Numbered from the stretch's first letter, positions 11,963 through 24,900 are shown. The stretch is DNA of 64,000 bases from Ampullaceana balthica (GCA_944989445.1 CALYLW010000313.1:619064-683063), one strand, 5' to 3'. Translations and numbers: made by a program. The notes: a model not told the origin generated them from the sequence alone.

Positions 11963-14900
11963 TCAGCCTGTACCAACCTCCACAATGCCGCAGAGTATTC
12001 TGCCCATTATTAGCACGTACATCACAGTTGACTGCACTCCCTTGGGCACACTGAGTGTTTTTGTCAGCAATGATGTCTCAACTCCATACAGCCACAGAGG
12101 CAGGAGGTGAAGGCTACCAACAGCAAAATATCCCATTGGTGATTTAAAACCTGAATGGAAAAAAAAACAAGAACTTCAATTGTAATACCTACTGATAATA
12201 AAATATATTTTAGGCAATGGCAAGTTAGGCTTTCTTTCTTAACCCAACACATGAATTAACCTGGGGTTTAGTTGTTATTTGGGTTGGGCTTTTGGTGAAT
12301 GGTGGAGGTGGAAGAAAAGAATGACCAAGGACCAAACTCTTTAATTACTGCAACCTGACCAGATGGAAAAAAATAAAATCTTACTTATTTCAAAATTTAA
12401 AATACAGTGGGGCCCACTTAACTCGAGCCCTGGTTAACTCGCCAGCTCTATTAAGTCGACGTTTTTTTTTGTTGAACCGCCAAATTCTCTCTTTGTCTTT
12501 GCATTTTCTCATCGGTTAATTCGATTATTTTAAGTCGCCGAACCCTAATACCTCGAGTACATAAGAGGGTCAAATTTGCCACTTAGTGTTGGTTATCTCG
12601 ATCCCCATGACCAATCGTGAGCTTTTGAAAATGTTAGATGTGATTTTTTATAACCAAGTGAAGGCATAAAATTTCTGCCTCGCTGGTGACGTCACAGCCC
12701 GCTTGCTCACAGCGCTGTGTAACTAACTTATATCGCCAGCTTTTGAAAATGTTCTTATCGATATGGCTGAACTGATCAGTTCGGCTACTCTGCATCGGCC
12801 AATTTTCGTATACTGGGAGATACTCGGCAATCGGCCGCGTAAGTGATGCCGAGTATTACGTAATTGCTCCAATAGCAAAGATGCACGCAGAATCGCATGT
12901 CTAAAACATTTCGTTTCGTATGGAATAACAAAATGTACCGTGTGCAGACTTGTTGTCATTGGCAACCATTCATCCTTCAACCTCCTTTTTACTCTATTAC
13001 TACTGCTTTGTTCTCATTGTTTCATTCATAAGAAGTGGCCGTGTGCAAAAGCCATTTAACTATTGGTTAGAATTAATTAAAATGTATCAAAGTTGAAGGT
13101 TCAAAAGTTCAAAAGGAGTTCCTAATTTACTTTTGTACACTTTTATAGAGAAGAGTTCGCTTTGTTATGAGTCATATATAGGTCATGATAAACAAATAAC
13201 GGCAACGCCTTTGTGTAAAAAAAACTCGAAAATCATGTGCATGTACATTCTCATTTATTTACGCTAGTGATGGGACGAAAAATCATAGGGTGCTTACTGT
13301 AAACAAGGCTCCCCAGATTTTAAAATATATAATATAACAGACTACAGACAGTTTACCCACCCCCAATCTCAATCTCCCACACCATTGTTGTTGGTTAGTC
13401 CGATTAGCACTCAAGTTACCGAAGGAATTCCGAGTCCATTGTAAGCTGAGGGGATGGACGGGGTGGGTTATGTATTTGTGTAGCCAGTCACCAGCGGACC
13501 CTGCACGCGCACGAGGTGTGTCGGGCAGGACTAGATGAATTCCTTATACATGTAGTTATGGACTAGGGAAAAAAACTGCGCTAACGCAATTAAAGGTTTT
13601 ATTTAAACTTTAACGGTCCTTAAAAACGAACGGTCTTAACAACCTTAGGAAAGAGTGAAGAAATAGGGTCCCGATATTCCGATACGATTCCGATTAATCG
13701 TCCCATCACTAATTAACGCACATCATGTATATAATTATAAAGAAATTTCAAGCGCACGTTAATATTTTGCCGCCATATTGGTTTTCGTTTAACTCAATAA
13801 TCGGTTATCTCGGCGCCATTTTTCATACCCCGAGGACATCGACTTAAGCGGGCCCCACTGTACATCACACCTCAAAGAAAAGAACACTACAAATTACCCC
13901 TGTCCATCACTCGTTTAACAATCCATGGGAATCGCTCATCTGGTATCTTCCAGTTTTCCCCACGCGAATGTGTTGCCAGAAAAGTCAACCATTCCACAAA
14001 CATGACCAAATAGCCAGTCTAATGTTTAGAAATGAATAAAAATGAATCAATTAATTTAAGTATTCACTTCTACAGAAACATGGAGCAATAATTAACAATA
14101 AATACCAAAGGTTACAGGGCACTTTCACCTTTATGTGTTTACTCTGTTTAGTTCTGCTTGTTATAAAATGTATGGGTTAGGAATAGAACTCGTATTACTT
14201 CAGTTCCTTTGTTTGTAGCATTTATCAATCCAAAGAATATGTGAGAGATGCACACCTGCTTTAAACTTGTTTCAACTTTAGACGGTTCAGTCAGGTTGAA
14301 AACTCTGCTTTGAATTGCTATTTAATCTAAATCAGTGCTTCTCAAACTTTTTAGTATGGCGGACCATCAGGAATTTTTTCCCTAGCACCAGGGACAGGTG
14401 CACTATTTTCCCTGTACTAACACTGTAGCGAAATGTTAGTTATTTGATTTTATTTGTTTCATTTTATACAGTAATAATGATTACAAATGGAGGTTTATAG
14501 TTATATATTTTTTGCCCTTTCTTGATAACTTTTGAGGATCAGGGGCGGATGGCCCACGGACTGGCATCGGTCATCTGACCACCACTTTGAGTGGCACTGA
14601 TCTAATTATCTCAATTCCAGTAAATCATAGAATGCTATTATTTGAAGTATTATCAGACTAACCTTATACAAAGCACACCACAAATATCCACGAGTAAATA
14701 AATCAATCACAACGTCAAACTGAAAAAAAAATTGATATATGGACATTATGTATATTTTTCTTGATTGCGAATTTGTGACAACAATAAATCCAGTGAAATT
14801 CAATTTGTGTTAAAGCTTTTTGCTACATTATACAAAAAAACTATAATTAAATTTCAAAATAAATTAAGCTCAACACACAAAAAACATACTTCACAAATTT

Positions 14901-17900
14901 TTTAACAATTTAATAATTTTGAAGTTACTTACCCATGACCCAAATTTGGAACACTGTTTTAGCTTACGAGCACAGTAACCATCAATTCCTGGAAAGACAA
15001 AGTATATAAAATTGAGAGTCCTTTTAATTTAGAAATATTTTAGAATTATTACCTTACTTACATATAAGTTATTTTGTGCCGCAGATGTTTAACATACTAC
15101 TCATGTTATATTAAATAGAAATATCACAAATGTCTGACACTTTTAGTGTCAATTAAATTATATAATGTTTAATGGCCAAAATAAATTATTGTGTGGTTCT
15201 TTACATTGGTTGAATTGTAAATGAGATTACATTTTTAAGGATTTGATTTTTATTGATAATGTTAAATGAGAACCAAGAGATGAATTATGAAATGATGGCT
15301 CATTTTAGGATATTCCTCGACACTTCTGTTTTTTCCTTGAGTTTATTTACTCATCCTACGCCTTTCCCTTACTAACATCAAAGATGTTAACCTTTTAAGA
15401 GCACAGCATTAATACATGAAGACAGGTGGTAAATCTCATCCTCCTTGTTATAAAAAAATGTTTGCTATTTGGCTGGGAAATGTCAAAGACATAATACATT
15501 TGGGATATTATCAATTACAAATGTAATATGCAGAAAGAACAATTATAATTGACATAATAAATATGTATAAAATGTTAAATTGAAAACATGTCTTATCAAA
15601 GTTGACAGTCTATTTACCGTCAAGAGCTATTGATGAAGAATATAAAACTGTGAAGATTACTGGATGTTGGTAGACAATAAATGAAGAGGCTGCCAAAATA
15701 ATTCGTAAATATCCTGGGAATGTAAAAAAGTTAGTTTCTAAATTAATTTAATAAGCTTGAAAGACTAAACATAAACAATTCCGAAATCTTAAAACCACAA
15801 CAACATGAACTTGAACGACTGAGATAAATTTAATATACTTTTTATGCAAAATATTAAGTACAATTAAATTATATAATCAGCAGCTGACACCTGCTTGAGT
15901 CCAAGAAAATAAAATTTTTAAAATTACTATTTAAATACAGTGATGTCAGGAGTTTTATTCATCATCGCCCTTCGTCCCATCTGGGGCATAGGCCACGAAC
16001 AAAGGTTCTCCAGGCATCCCGGTCCTGCGCCAATCTTTCTATCTTCCCCCAGCTGTACCCGCTCATTTTGGTGTCTGCCTCCAGTTCCCTTCTCCATGTC
16101 ATTTTGGGACGACCTCTTTTTCTCTTGCCTTGGGGGTTCCATGTGAGGGCTTGTCTCACAATGCTGGATGTAGGTTTTCTGAGACTGTGGCCAATCCATC
16201 TCCATCTGCGCTGGCGTATTAGCTCATCCACTGGCTCTTGTTGTGTGCGTTGCCAGAGGTCTTCGTTGGTGATGACATTGGGCCAGCGGATTCGGAGAAT
16301 TGTTCTGAGACATGTGTTTATAAAAGCTTGAAGCTTTTTTGAAATGGCTGCTGTTATTCGCCATGTTTCTGCTCCATACAACAAGACAGGTTTATTGTGG
16401 TGTTAAATATCCTGACCTTGGTATTGAGAGTCAAGTTGTGACAGTTCCAAACTTTTTTTAGCTGCTAAAATGCTGTTCTTAAGGAGTTCTTCTGGAGTTT
16501 TATTACCAATATAATATCATCATGGCCATAATATAATACCTGTCCATGTACTACTATTAGTACTATTAGTATTAGGCATTAGGACTAATACTAATAATTA
16601 GTATTAATACATGTATTACCATTACTTATTAAATTACCAATTTCATTTCAAGACAACATGTTAAATATTAATATTTTTATGCACATACTGATGCTGCATT
16701 TCAAAGGAAAAAAAAAGAAAAAAAAACACAACAAAAAAAGTTTAGGCCTAATAACTAATAGTAACTAATAAAATGTACTAATTACTAATTGTTGATTTTC
16801 CAAAAGATCAAGAGGGCAATGATGCGTGAGGGGACTTGAATTTGAGTAACAATTGGCAATATTAATTAAACAAGAGTAGGTACTTTGACAGAAAATTTAA
16901 ATGTAGTCCAATATGCTTAAATAATATATCATTTTAAAGGGCTTGCTAAGAACTTTTCAAAAACACTTGTTTTGTCTTTCTATCTTTTATAGAAGTAAAG
17001 TTATGAATTTTTTTGTCTATTTTTTTGCCCCTTATTTAACCTATATAATTTTTAATTTATTCCAAAACTTGTTACCCCAATTTCAAAATTCTGTACTCTT
17101 TCTCTCACAACTTTTGTAATTTTAGAGATATCGGTATCAAATTTTCAGGAAACATTCATAATCCAATATACAAACCAATGAACAAGAAATGTATAAAGTA
17201 TATCAAGATTTTGAATTTTGTATAAATATATTTAAAGGCTTGTTGAAAACAATTATAGTGAAAATTATACTTTTTTAAAATATACAAATACAAATCTGTA
17301 CAAACAATTGCATGCCTAATGTATTTTAATTAATTTATATCGTGAATTTAAATCAGTAACTATATTTAAATGTTTGAATGGTAAGTATTTGACTTTTAAA
17401 ATAAAACTGAATGCAAGTTACAATAAATTAATTTTGGAAATACTCCACACCCTCGATGCCTGATTACTGAAATTTCAAATTAAAATTAAATTAAATAAGT
17501 ATTTGAAGATTTAAGTATCTCATTAAATCATTTAATGATAATAAGGACATTTTGCATGTCAATTTCTGAGTAAATAAGTTGTACTTGTATTATTATTGTA
17601 TGCAAATTTCTCAATATGTCATTCATAACCTTTGTCATTGTCTTCATCAAATATTTGGCAATTGAAGATATTCCAAGTTCTGCAATGGAATATTATTTTT
17701 ATCTCTTGTAACTATGCCTATTTTACTTAGTAATATTATTTAATTTTAATTATTGAAATTTATTTCTTTTGATTACTTTATTGTTTGTCAAATGTGTTTG
17801 TCCTCATCTTTGTGAAAAGAAGATTATAGTATTAAACTACAGGTAAAAATAGTATTAAGCTCAAATTGGTCGTTTGGATACGTAAAATAACCATTCTTAG

Positions 17901-20900
17901 CCTAAAGGATGAAGTCAGTATGACAATAATAAGATAAATAAATTTTACACAATTTTTCAAATTTTATAACCAGTTGGTAGTAATAAACGTGAAATCCTTA
18001 CGGGACTGAAGCGGAAGTTGGCGAAAACCTTCTGGGGCATATCATTAAACGTTAATTCACAACTACTGACTACTACTACTGTGTTGTTTTTTGTTTAAGT
18101 AAGGGTTATTAATTAATGTATCCCCCAAATTGCATGGTTCTCTCTTCATTAATTACAAATTTATGAACAAAATAGTGTGGAAGATCTAAAATTCGATCAC
18201 AGGTTTTAGAATTCACAAAAGACAAAAGTAAGTTAGTATTAGTATTAGTAACTATTATGGATGTTGCTAGCGTTACGACATGTCGTAGCGCTAGCCAGGA
18301 AACTAGTGCTACGACATGTCGTAGCAGCAGACGATTCGGCGGGATGTTGCTAGCGTTACGACATGAACTGTCGTAGCAGCAGACGATTCGGCGGGATGTT
18401 GCTAGTGTTACGACATGTCGTAGCGCTAGCCAGGAAACTGCTGCTACGACATGTCGTAGCTGCAGACGATTCGGCGGGATGTTGCTAGTGTTACGACATG
18501 TCGTAGCGCTAGCCAGGAAACTGCTGCTACGACTGTCGTAGCAGCAGACAATTCGACGGGATGTTGCTAGCGTTACGACGTGTTTTTTTTTAATTATAAA
18601 AAAAATTAAATCAACAAAAAACTCGCCGGGAGCGAGATTAGAACCCAAGTATCGTTTTAACAATCAAAGTTGTTGTTCGTCCGTCGTAGTCGACGATGAC
18701 CACTCTCATCATATTTGTATTTGACCTGTGCTAGGCGCCACGTGTGTCCTCTGGTGGCTTATTAACCCTATTCAAGCACGCAATTTGCGTCGGCATGTTG
18801 GAGAAGAGATGGATGGGAACCCTTCGGGATGGTGTTTGATACGGTCCTTCCTGGCTTGACGTTTTGTCTTGGCAGCCTGTTGTCTATTACCCTCACAGAC
18901 AACTGCGCCATTCCGTATCATAGAGCGCCAGTGGGCTCGGTTACTGGCTGCTGCTTCCCAGGAGTCATGTCTAATGTCAAAGGCCTTTAGAGCAGTTTTA
19001 AGTGCATCCTTGTATCACTTACGTGGACCACTGCATGCTCTATAGTCTATGCCCTGCAGTAAACTGACCATAGACGAGCCTCTAGCGAGGCGATGGTCGG
19101 GCATGCGCACTACATGGCCCACCCAGCGTAGTTGGCTCTGCATGAGGTTAGTGTGGATGCTGGATAAATAGGCTTATTAATAATATATAGCCTATAGTTA
19201 CTACAGTATAGGCTGAGTATAGGCTATACTATACATGAACATCATTATTCATTGTCATTACGATTATCAAAATAATTTCCCAGAAGAATGGGGGCATTTA
19301 AAGTTGAACCATTACTAATAGTTTTAATAATACATTGTTTTTACCTCTTTGTGTTAACCTTTTGAGTTAGAGAAATATATTCCATTACTGAAAAAACTGG
19401 TAGGGGCCATCCATATATTACGTACGCAAGGAGGGGGGGGGAGGTCTTCAATTAACGGCATTTTGCATATGGATTGAAGTTTTCTCTTACAGTTACTCTT
19501 TCGCCGTTATACCCGTTATAAACACACAACGGGACGGCGATTTCACTGTTTGTATTGTTCTTTTTATCAGTTTTGTTATGTAATGTTCAAGACAATAAAA
19601 TTTGAATGCTCTATTGTATTTCTTCAATAATTTCAACATGAAAAACACGATATTACAAAAAACTATAAAAGGTCCGTCCATGAATGACGTCACGCGATTT
19701 TGGCCGCTGTATACCCTCCTCGTCGCACTTCGTTACAAAAACTCAGACCACCCTTCTCCACAATTACGTCTCAAAGGGGCCATCCATAAATGACACCACG
19801 CACCTAGGGGGGAGGGGGGTCTACATATTTGTGACGATGTGTGACGTGGGGGAGGGGGGTGTGACTTCACATCAAAACTCGCAACTTTGCATAAAAGTTC
19901 CACTTAAATATTTGATTTGTTACATGGCGTTTTACATGACTTCACGCGTGTTACGATATTAGAATGCAGGCCTATACTAAATAAATACTTAAATGACAAA
20001 AATGTGATTTTAAACATGCTCTTTTTCCAATAAAATACAGATTTTATTGGAGGGGGGGGCGAAAAGCTTTGTGACGTCATCTTGGAGGGGGTGGTCTCAG
20101 GGCCGTCTTAACGCATAGGCCCGTTGGGTATTAGCCCAGGGGCCCACGAGCATAGGGGCCCCATGGGAATATGTTTATGTATTTATATTATGTATATTTA
20201 TTTTTTATTCCTGCGGGGGAGGGGCCCATCACTATTTCTTTGCCCCGGGGGCCCAAACTGGTGTAAAGACGGCTCTGGGTGGTCTAAGTTTTTGTGACGA
20301 CGCTTTAATAGGGGGGGGGTAATGAAAAATCTGCCAAAATCGCGTGTCGTCATTTATGGACAGTCCTTTCTCGGGGCCGTCCGTAAATGACGTTACGCAC
20401 CTGGAGGGGGGTGGGGCAGGGGGTCGACCATTTGTGACGAAGGGGAGGGGGAGTATAAGAAATGTCACGTCACATCAAAACGCGTAACTTAAAATAAAAG
20501 TTGTACTTACAAATTTGTCTGTTTATAATTTATTTAATGACGTTTTACATGGGCTTCGCGCGTGTTACGATTTTAAAGTGCAGCCTTACACTAAATACAT
20601 ACTTAAACGACAAAAGTGATTTGAAACATGTCGTAACGCTAGCCAGGAAACTAGTGCTACGACATGTCGTAGCAGCAGACGATTCGGCGGGATGTTGCTA
20701 GCGTTACGACATGTCGTAACACTAGCCAGGAAAGGTTTGCTTGGCTAGTGTTACGACTAGCACTTGCTACTTGCTACGACTAGCCTTAGTACTATTAGTT
20801 ATTAGCAGTAGCAGTAAACACTTCGGAAAAACTAAGTCTAAGTCGCTGTAATATTTTAACAAACTCTTCATAATATTTTAATTTTATACGCATAAAATAT

Positions 20901-21921
20901 AACATATATTACATATAAATATATAATTAATAATAATATAAATATCGTATTATTATTATTATCATACGATATTAATAGATCTGGCAGCTGGGCTTATTTA
21001 TGTGTTATATTTATATGATAATATATGTGTATTAATTCTAAAATCTAAATTTATTTAAATAGATTTAATCAATGTATCAGCTTTTCAGAATTAGAAGAAC
21101 AAAAATTACAATTACCAGCACACTCATTTAAAAGATAAGTATTTTAATTTTTAAAAAAACACGCCGGGAGCAGGAATAGAACCCTAGATATGCTTTTCAA
21201 AGATCGTCCATCACTAACACTTCATCTAGCGGAGCTCATGTCTCCAAGTTTGTTTCTAAAACTCATATCTGTTTGTCATTAAATGGACACCAATCTAGTT
21301 TTTTTTTAACCTTTAAAATTCAATATTCGGCTTACCTAGTAATCATGAAATTTTATTATAACTATTTTGTATTTTTAAAGTATTAGTATTAGCATAATTA
21401 AAATACAGCATATTTTTACGACTAGTCGTAGCAGCAGACAACTCGACGGGATGTTGCTTGTGTTACGACATGTCGTAGCACTAGCAACAGCCCGTCGAGT
21501 TGTCTGCCGTTACTTAGTCGTAGCAGCAGACACTTCGAACTATTATTAGTTAGTAAGTTAAGTAAAGGACGAAAATTAATTCACTAAAAAAAATCGTAAC
21601 TTTTCTCCTATAAAAGATACAAGAATGATTTAGGTGTCCTTGGAAAGCTGAAAGCAAGCCCTTTCCAATGATATGCTATATCTTTATGTCAGTTGTATTT
21701 AAAATTTTTGAGCTGGAGTGCCTACGTGAGGGGACTTGAATGAGTAACAATTGGCAATCCGGCAATGATTATGAATTGGCAACATTAATTAAACAAGCGA
21801 ACCAAGTCAGCCGTTTGTCCATTTATCACACCTATTTTAAAGGATTAATCAAATTAAATTTATATTTCTGAGAATACTTGCCAATTATATTAGGAACGTA
21901 CGTTAAAACTTCAAGGCCCAT
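11963..21921 (-). CDS. CDP-alcohol phosphatidyltransferase, phosphatidylinositol synthase-like (6 exons)
   Basis: The exons are 21921-21882, 15713-15618, 14988-14933, 14719-14663, 14018-13898 and 12150-11963. They join in frame to a 185-aa protein. The start context is GCCATGG. Residues 45-70 hold the full CDP-alcohol phosphatidyltransferase signature D-x2-D-G-x2-A-R-x8-G-x3-D-x3-D (D45, D48, G49, A52, R53, G62, D66, D70). These residues bind the metal ions and the CDP-lipid in this family. N-terminal residues VPNIIGYLRI resemble the start of phosphatidylinositol synthase, and several hydrophobic stretches fit a multi-pass ER enzyme. Human CDIPT is 213 aa, so this protein is somewhat short. 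Intron 1 uses a GC donor (GCAAGT); the other introns are GT-AG. Use of inositol as the acceptor alcohol is inferred from overall similarity; another CDP-alcohol transferase remains possible. Confidence 0.85.
12405..13860. mobile_element. pogo/Tigger-like non-autonomous element, copy 2
   Basis: The ends are CAGTGGGGCCCACTTAA and the inverted TTAAGCGGGCCCCACTG, flanked by TA on both sides. The internal blocks (CTCTTTGTCTTTGCATTTTC, AAGTCGCCGAACCCTAATA) are inverted copies of blocks in 10411-11669, so the two belong to one family in opposite orientation. It makes up most of intron 5 of the CDIPT-like gene. It carries other repeats inside, including the element at 13266-13710 and sequence shared with 54740-54930. 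Confidence 0.85.
13266..13710. mobile_element. Nested hAT-like MITE
   Basis: The ends are AGTGATGGGACGA and the inverted TCGTCCCATCACT, sitting inside the Tigger-like element. There is no coding capacity. The target duplication is not clear, so the superfamily is inferred from the TIR type. Confidence 0.6.
14333..14599. mobile_element. hAT-Charlie-type MITE
   Basis: It begins CAGTGCTTCTCAAACTTTTT and ends with the partly inverted CACTTTGAGTGGCACTG. The flanks are ATCTAAAT and ATCTAATT, an 8-bp duplication with one difference. It lies in intron 4 of the CDIPT-like gene. Confidence 0.8.
15950..16400 (-). pseudogene. LINE reverse transcriptase C-terminal fragment
   Basis: The minus strand is open for about 140 codons and gives the end of a non-LTR retrotransposon ORF2. 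It has LYGAETW, the RRWRWIGHSLRK motif, GKRKRGRPK and AQDRDAWR, followed by a stop. Only the C-terminal end is present, so it is a 5'-truncated insertion in intron 1 of the CDIPT-like gene. Confidence 0.85.
16401..18240. other. AT-rich intron sequence without recognisable genes
   Basis: This is part of intron 1 of the CDIPT-like gene. Sequence near 16820-16870 (GAGGGGACTTGAATTTGAG, CAACAATTGGCAAT-like) recurs at 21725-21800. The region from here to 21.8 kb may therefore be framed by copies of an older repeat. No coding exon was seen. Confidence 0.5.
18260..18590. repeat. 83-bp palindromic satellite array
   Basis: About four tandem units of roughly 83 bp. Each carries two copies of the palindrome ACGACATGTCGT (or a shortened CGACTGTCG), joined by GCTAGCCAGGAAACT and GCAGACGATTCGGCGGGATG. 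The open frame across the array on the minus strand is a by-product of the repeat. Related sequence lies at 20624-20790, 21416-21545, 48150-48260, 48664-48790 and 49308-49395. Confidence 0.9.
18680..19150 (-). pseudogene. Second LINE family, C-terminal reverse transcriptase relic
   Basis: Read on the minus strand, with frameshifts, it shows WVGHVVRMPDHRLARG, then YKDALKTALKAF, a WEAAASNRARWRS segment and a basic C-terminus. These are typical of the end of non-LTR retrotransposon ORF2 proteins. The upstream part is absent and the frame is broken. Confidence 0.75.
19395..20620. mobile_element. Cluster of CRE-type MITEs
   Basis: This group of G-rich palindromic MITEs starts with a fragment GGGGCCATCCATATATTACG (about 19405). 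A partial end follows at 19672-19735. Next is a full copy, 19776-20366, with inverted ends of the CCATAAATGACGTCACG type. From about 20374 there is another left end (GGGGCCGTCCGTAAATGACG) whose right side runs into the palindromic family at 20624. Internal blocks such as CTTAAATGACAAA recur in every copy. A different element is inserted at 20098-20277. Confidence 0.75.
20098..20277. mobile_element. 180-bp hAT-like MITE nested in a CRE-type MITE
   Basis: The ends are CAGGGCCGTCTTAACG and the inverted AAGACGGCTCTG. The perfect 8-bp target duplication GGTGGTCT lies at 20090-20097 and 20278-20285. Removing it restores the GGTGGTCTAAGTTTTTGTG block seen in other copies of the host MITE. Confidence 0.9.
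20624..21545. mobile_element. Palindrome-bounded foldback-like repeat
   Basis: Both ends consist of ACGACATGTCGT-type palindromes (20624-20790 and 21416-21545). The interior (20800-21415) has blocks that recur at 48250-48420 and 48780-48950: AAAACTAAGTC, TTTTAACAAACTCT and GATATTAATAGATCTGG. The right end folds on itself: GACAACTCGACGGGATGTTG is followed about 45 bp later by its inverted copy. No protein is encoded. I could not assign it to a known superfamily. Confidence 0.65.
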
Positions 21922-24900
21922 GGCCTTTATTACAAATTTCAAGTCTCCTTGTATAACATAATAACAAAATAGAGTTTTTAGCGTGATCTCCCTTGCTCAA
22001 CGTTACCGAGATCAAATATATAAATTAGTTTGATCCGAGACGCTGAGGTTAAGGGCATATTTATTACTAATTAATAGGTCGGATTATTTTTATTATTATT
22101 CTTTTTTTTAATATACTTTTATTTTGTAGATTTTAAGTCGAGAATCCTTCCTTTTCAAAAATAAAAACCAATCATATTATAAACATGTTTCCTTGAGAAT
22201 AAAGTGGCTATTTTCCATTAAATTAACCTAACTACAATTATGAATTCATATGTTTGAGTAATTTCATAGAGAATTATTAATGAAGACTACATTTTTTTTA
22301 ATTTTATTGTTTAAGACATTTTATTACTCTCTATTTTCTAGGCTCAGTTTATTTGTGAAAAAAAATATTTTGACAAATTACTAATTATGCAATGTCAGTT
22401 ACTTAACCACTAATCCACTTTCACATTAATACAGTTAAGACTTGAAATCCAAATTTTCTAGGGGAAAAGTTGAAGTACTAAAAGGAAGGTATTTTACAAG
22501 TTTACATGACCTCCTAAAGGCTGGTATTTGTTAGTTAGTTAAGTGGCCAACTTTGGGGTGGTATTTGTTACTTTATTTAGAGTATTTTAGACTATATTAT
22601 ATTTATACCAATTTCAGAAGTGTTTAAATTTTGAAAAATGCCATTTTTAAGTGCTTTAGAAATGTAAATGTGTTCTATGAAACGAAGTTGTAACTTTGGT
22701 TTTAACAGTTGTTTATAAAACAGGATGTGAGAAGGCAGTTTTATTATCCATTTCACAATATAATGCTCCCAATGTAATTAGCGCAATTTAAAATTAAAAG
22801 TAAATGGAAACAAACTCAGTAAAGTGCAAATTATAATTTTAACTAAAGACTATTGAAATACACAGGAATTATTGGAAATAAATATTTATTTGATTCATGA
22901 AAGATTTGAGCATTTGAAGTTTATATTGATTTTAAAGAAATTCACAAGTATGAGTAAGGCTGTTTATATTAAAGGGGAAAGACTAATTAATTATTACACA
23001 TCAATGACAGTACATAAAAGTGGCCAATGCATTGAATGCTGCTTACTCAATATGAACTACAACTATATTTAATGCTAAAGGGATGATTATTATATAGTTT
23101 TGTTATGTGTATAAATTTGGATGACAATGAATTCATATTTCAAGAATAAATATGATTTTTTTTTAATTTATAGTTTACAAAATGCAGTCATAAATTTAAA
23201 AAGAGGTTTATTGAAAATTAATCTTTTAAAATATTAGTACAAGTAAGAAAAAGCTACAATTTTAAAACAAAAATTTTAAAACAATTAATTAAAAAAGCAG
23301 TTCTAAAAAAATTTAAAATGTACAATAGTTTGCTGTTTAAAGATTTAACTTTCAAAAAGACATTCACACAATTAAGAATTGATCACAGTAAAAGGCAAAT
23401 CATTTCTTTTTTCAGGGATTTTAGAAATGTTTGAATTTTTGTTCAAAGTACAGTAATTTGCTTCCCAACAAGTAATTATATCTTCTGCCATGTCAAACAA
23501 GCTTGAACAGATTTTATACTGCAGCTTCATTTTACCTTTAATTTATTAACATTTCAATGTAATATTTTATCAAATTATTCAATGCACAAGTGAGACTGTT
23601 GCAGCATACAAGTGTCTTTCAACATACCATATTTTTTTTTAAAGGCATTTAAAAAAAAATTTCAAATGACATCCATTTCAAGTTTCATACTTATATATCT
23701 ATTTTTACAGTGCTTCTGGTACCTTCTTAGAGCAGAAAGCCTGTGGTTTTAAGCTAATATTAATATTTGATACATATGATCATTCTATTGACAGGGTTAA
23801 CACAAAATTTATTAGACATAAGTATGTCCCAAAGTAGTTGCTAGTTAAATGAGGCATATCAGTTAAAATATAGAATTGATTAAAAAATAGATTTTGATGT
23901 CATGTATAAATAAAATTAACACATAATGAGCTAATTTTGTATTGGTTAAATGAAACTTCTGGCCAAAACCTTTGTATAGCCTGTACAGTACCAACATAGA
24001 ACATTATATAAAATAATTAACTATTTAATATCCAATTGAGGATACTTGAAAACGCTATGAAATAAGACTTCTGTCCTAAGGCACAAGTCTCATTTTTTTA
24101 TTTCTCCTGTCCAATGTCATCTTATATAAATTATTATAATAAAATTGATCATTCCTTAGGCAGTTGTGTACAAGGTTTGAGTAATTAAAAATGCACCTCT
24201 TTATATTAACACTACAAAGCTCTGTGGGATGTTCAAAAAGTATTTACAATTATAATAGTTAAAAACTTAAAATTCTGAACAATGATGGGCCATTCTAATG
24301 CAAAGCTATAAAATGATACAAAGCTTTAAAAAAGATAGAGAAACACATATTTTATGGCACAAATGAATGAAAACGACTCAAAATGGCCCCCCACAAAAAG
24401 CTTATATGTCCTTAGGTTCTTGTACCAGCTCAGCAATTACAATTAAACATCCTAATAATTCTAAAAGAGTTCTTCAATCACTAAGTTTCTACTTTAAACT
24501 GTTAAAGGTTAGAATAGGACCTGGGATCTAACCCACTGGCTGCAGCCAGATACTTCAAAAAGCAAAACAAAAGAAACTATGAATTCATTACTATAAACTC
24601 TGAAATTAATAATGATACATGTGGTACATCAGATAAAGGTAACTATGAATTCATTACTAATAAACTCTGAAATTAATAGTGGTACATGTGGTACATCAGA
24701 TAAAGGTATATCATCAACCTCTTGAATCAAATGTGTATAGTTAGGTTGTTACAGTAAAAGTTTTTTTTAAATTCACTTTCTCTACGTGTAATTGAATCGG
24801 GAGTAATAAAAAAAACATAGTGCAAAATAATAATTATTAAGGGTTGTATAAAAGTTACAAGACTGGAGTTATCAAATTTATATAAATTATAATTATCAAC

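Noticed and set aside
15940..16331. Forward-strand open frames opposite the LINE fragment
   Set aside because: Antisense shadows of the minus-strand reverse transcriptase C-terminus.
18002..18040. Alternative first exon for the CDIPT-like gene (ATGCCCCAGAAGG with a GTAAGG donor)
   Set aside because: It ends in phase 0, whereas exon 2 needs phase 1; the 21882-21921 exon fits in phase and homology.
18109..18663. 184-codon minus-strand frame with HVVTLATS repeats
   Set aside because: It is the palindromic satellite read in one frame; composition is repetitive and no domain is present.
22872..23072. 66-codon forward frame in the intergenic region
   Set aside because: No similarity recognised and composition as in the surrounding AT-rich DNA.
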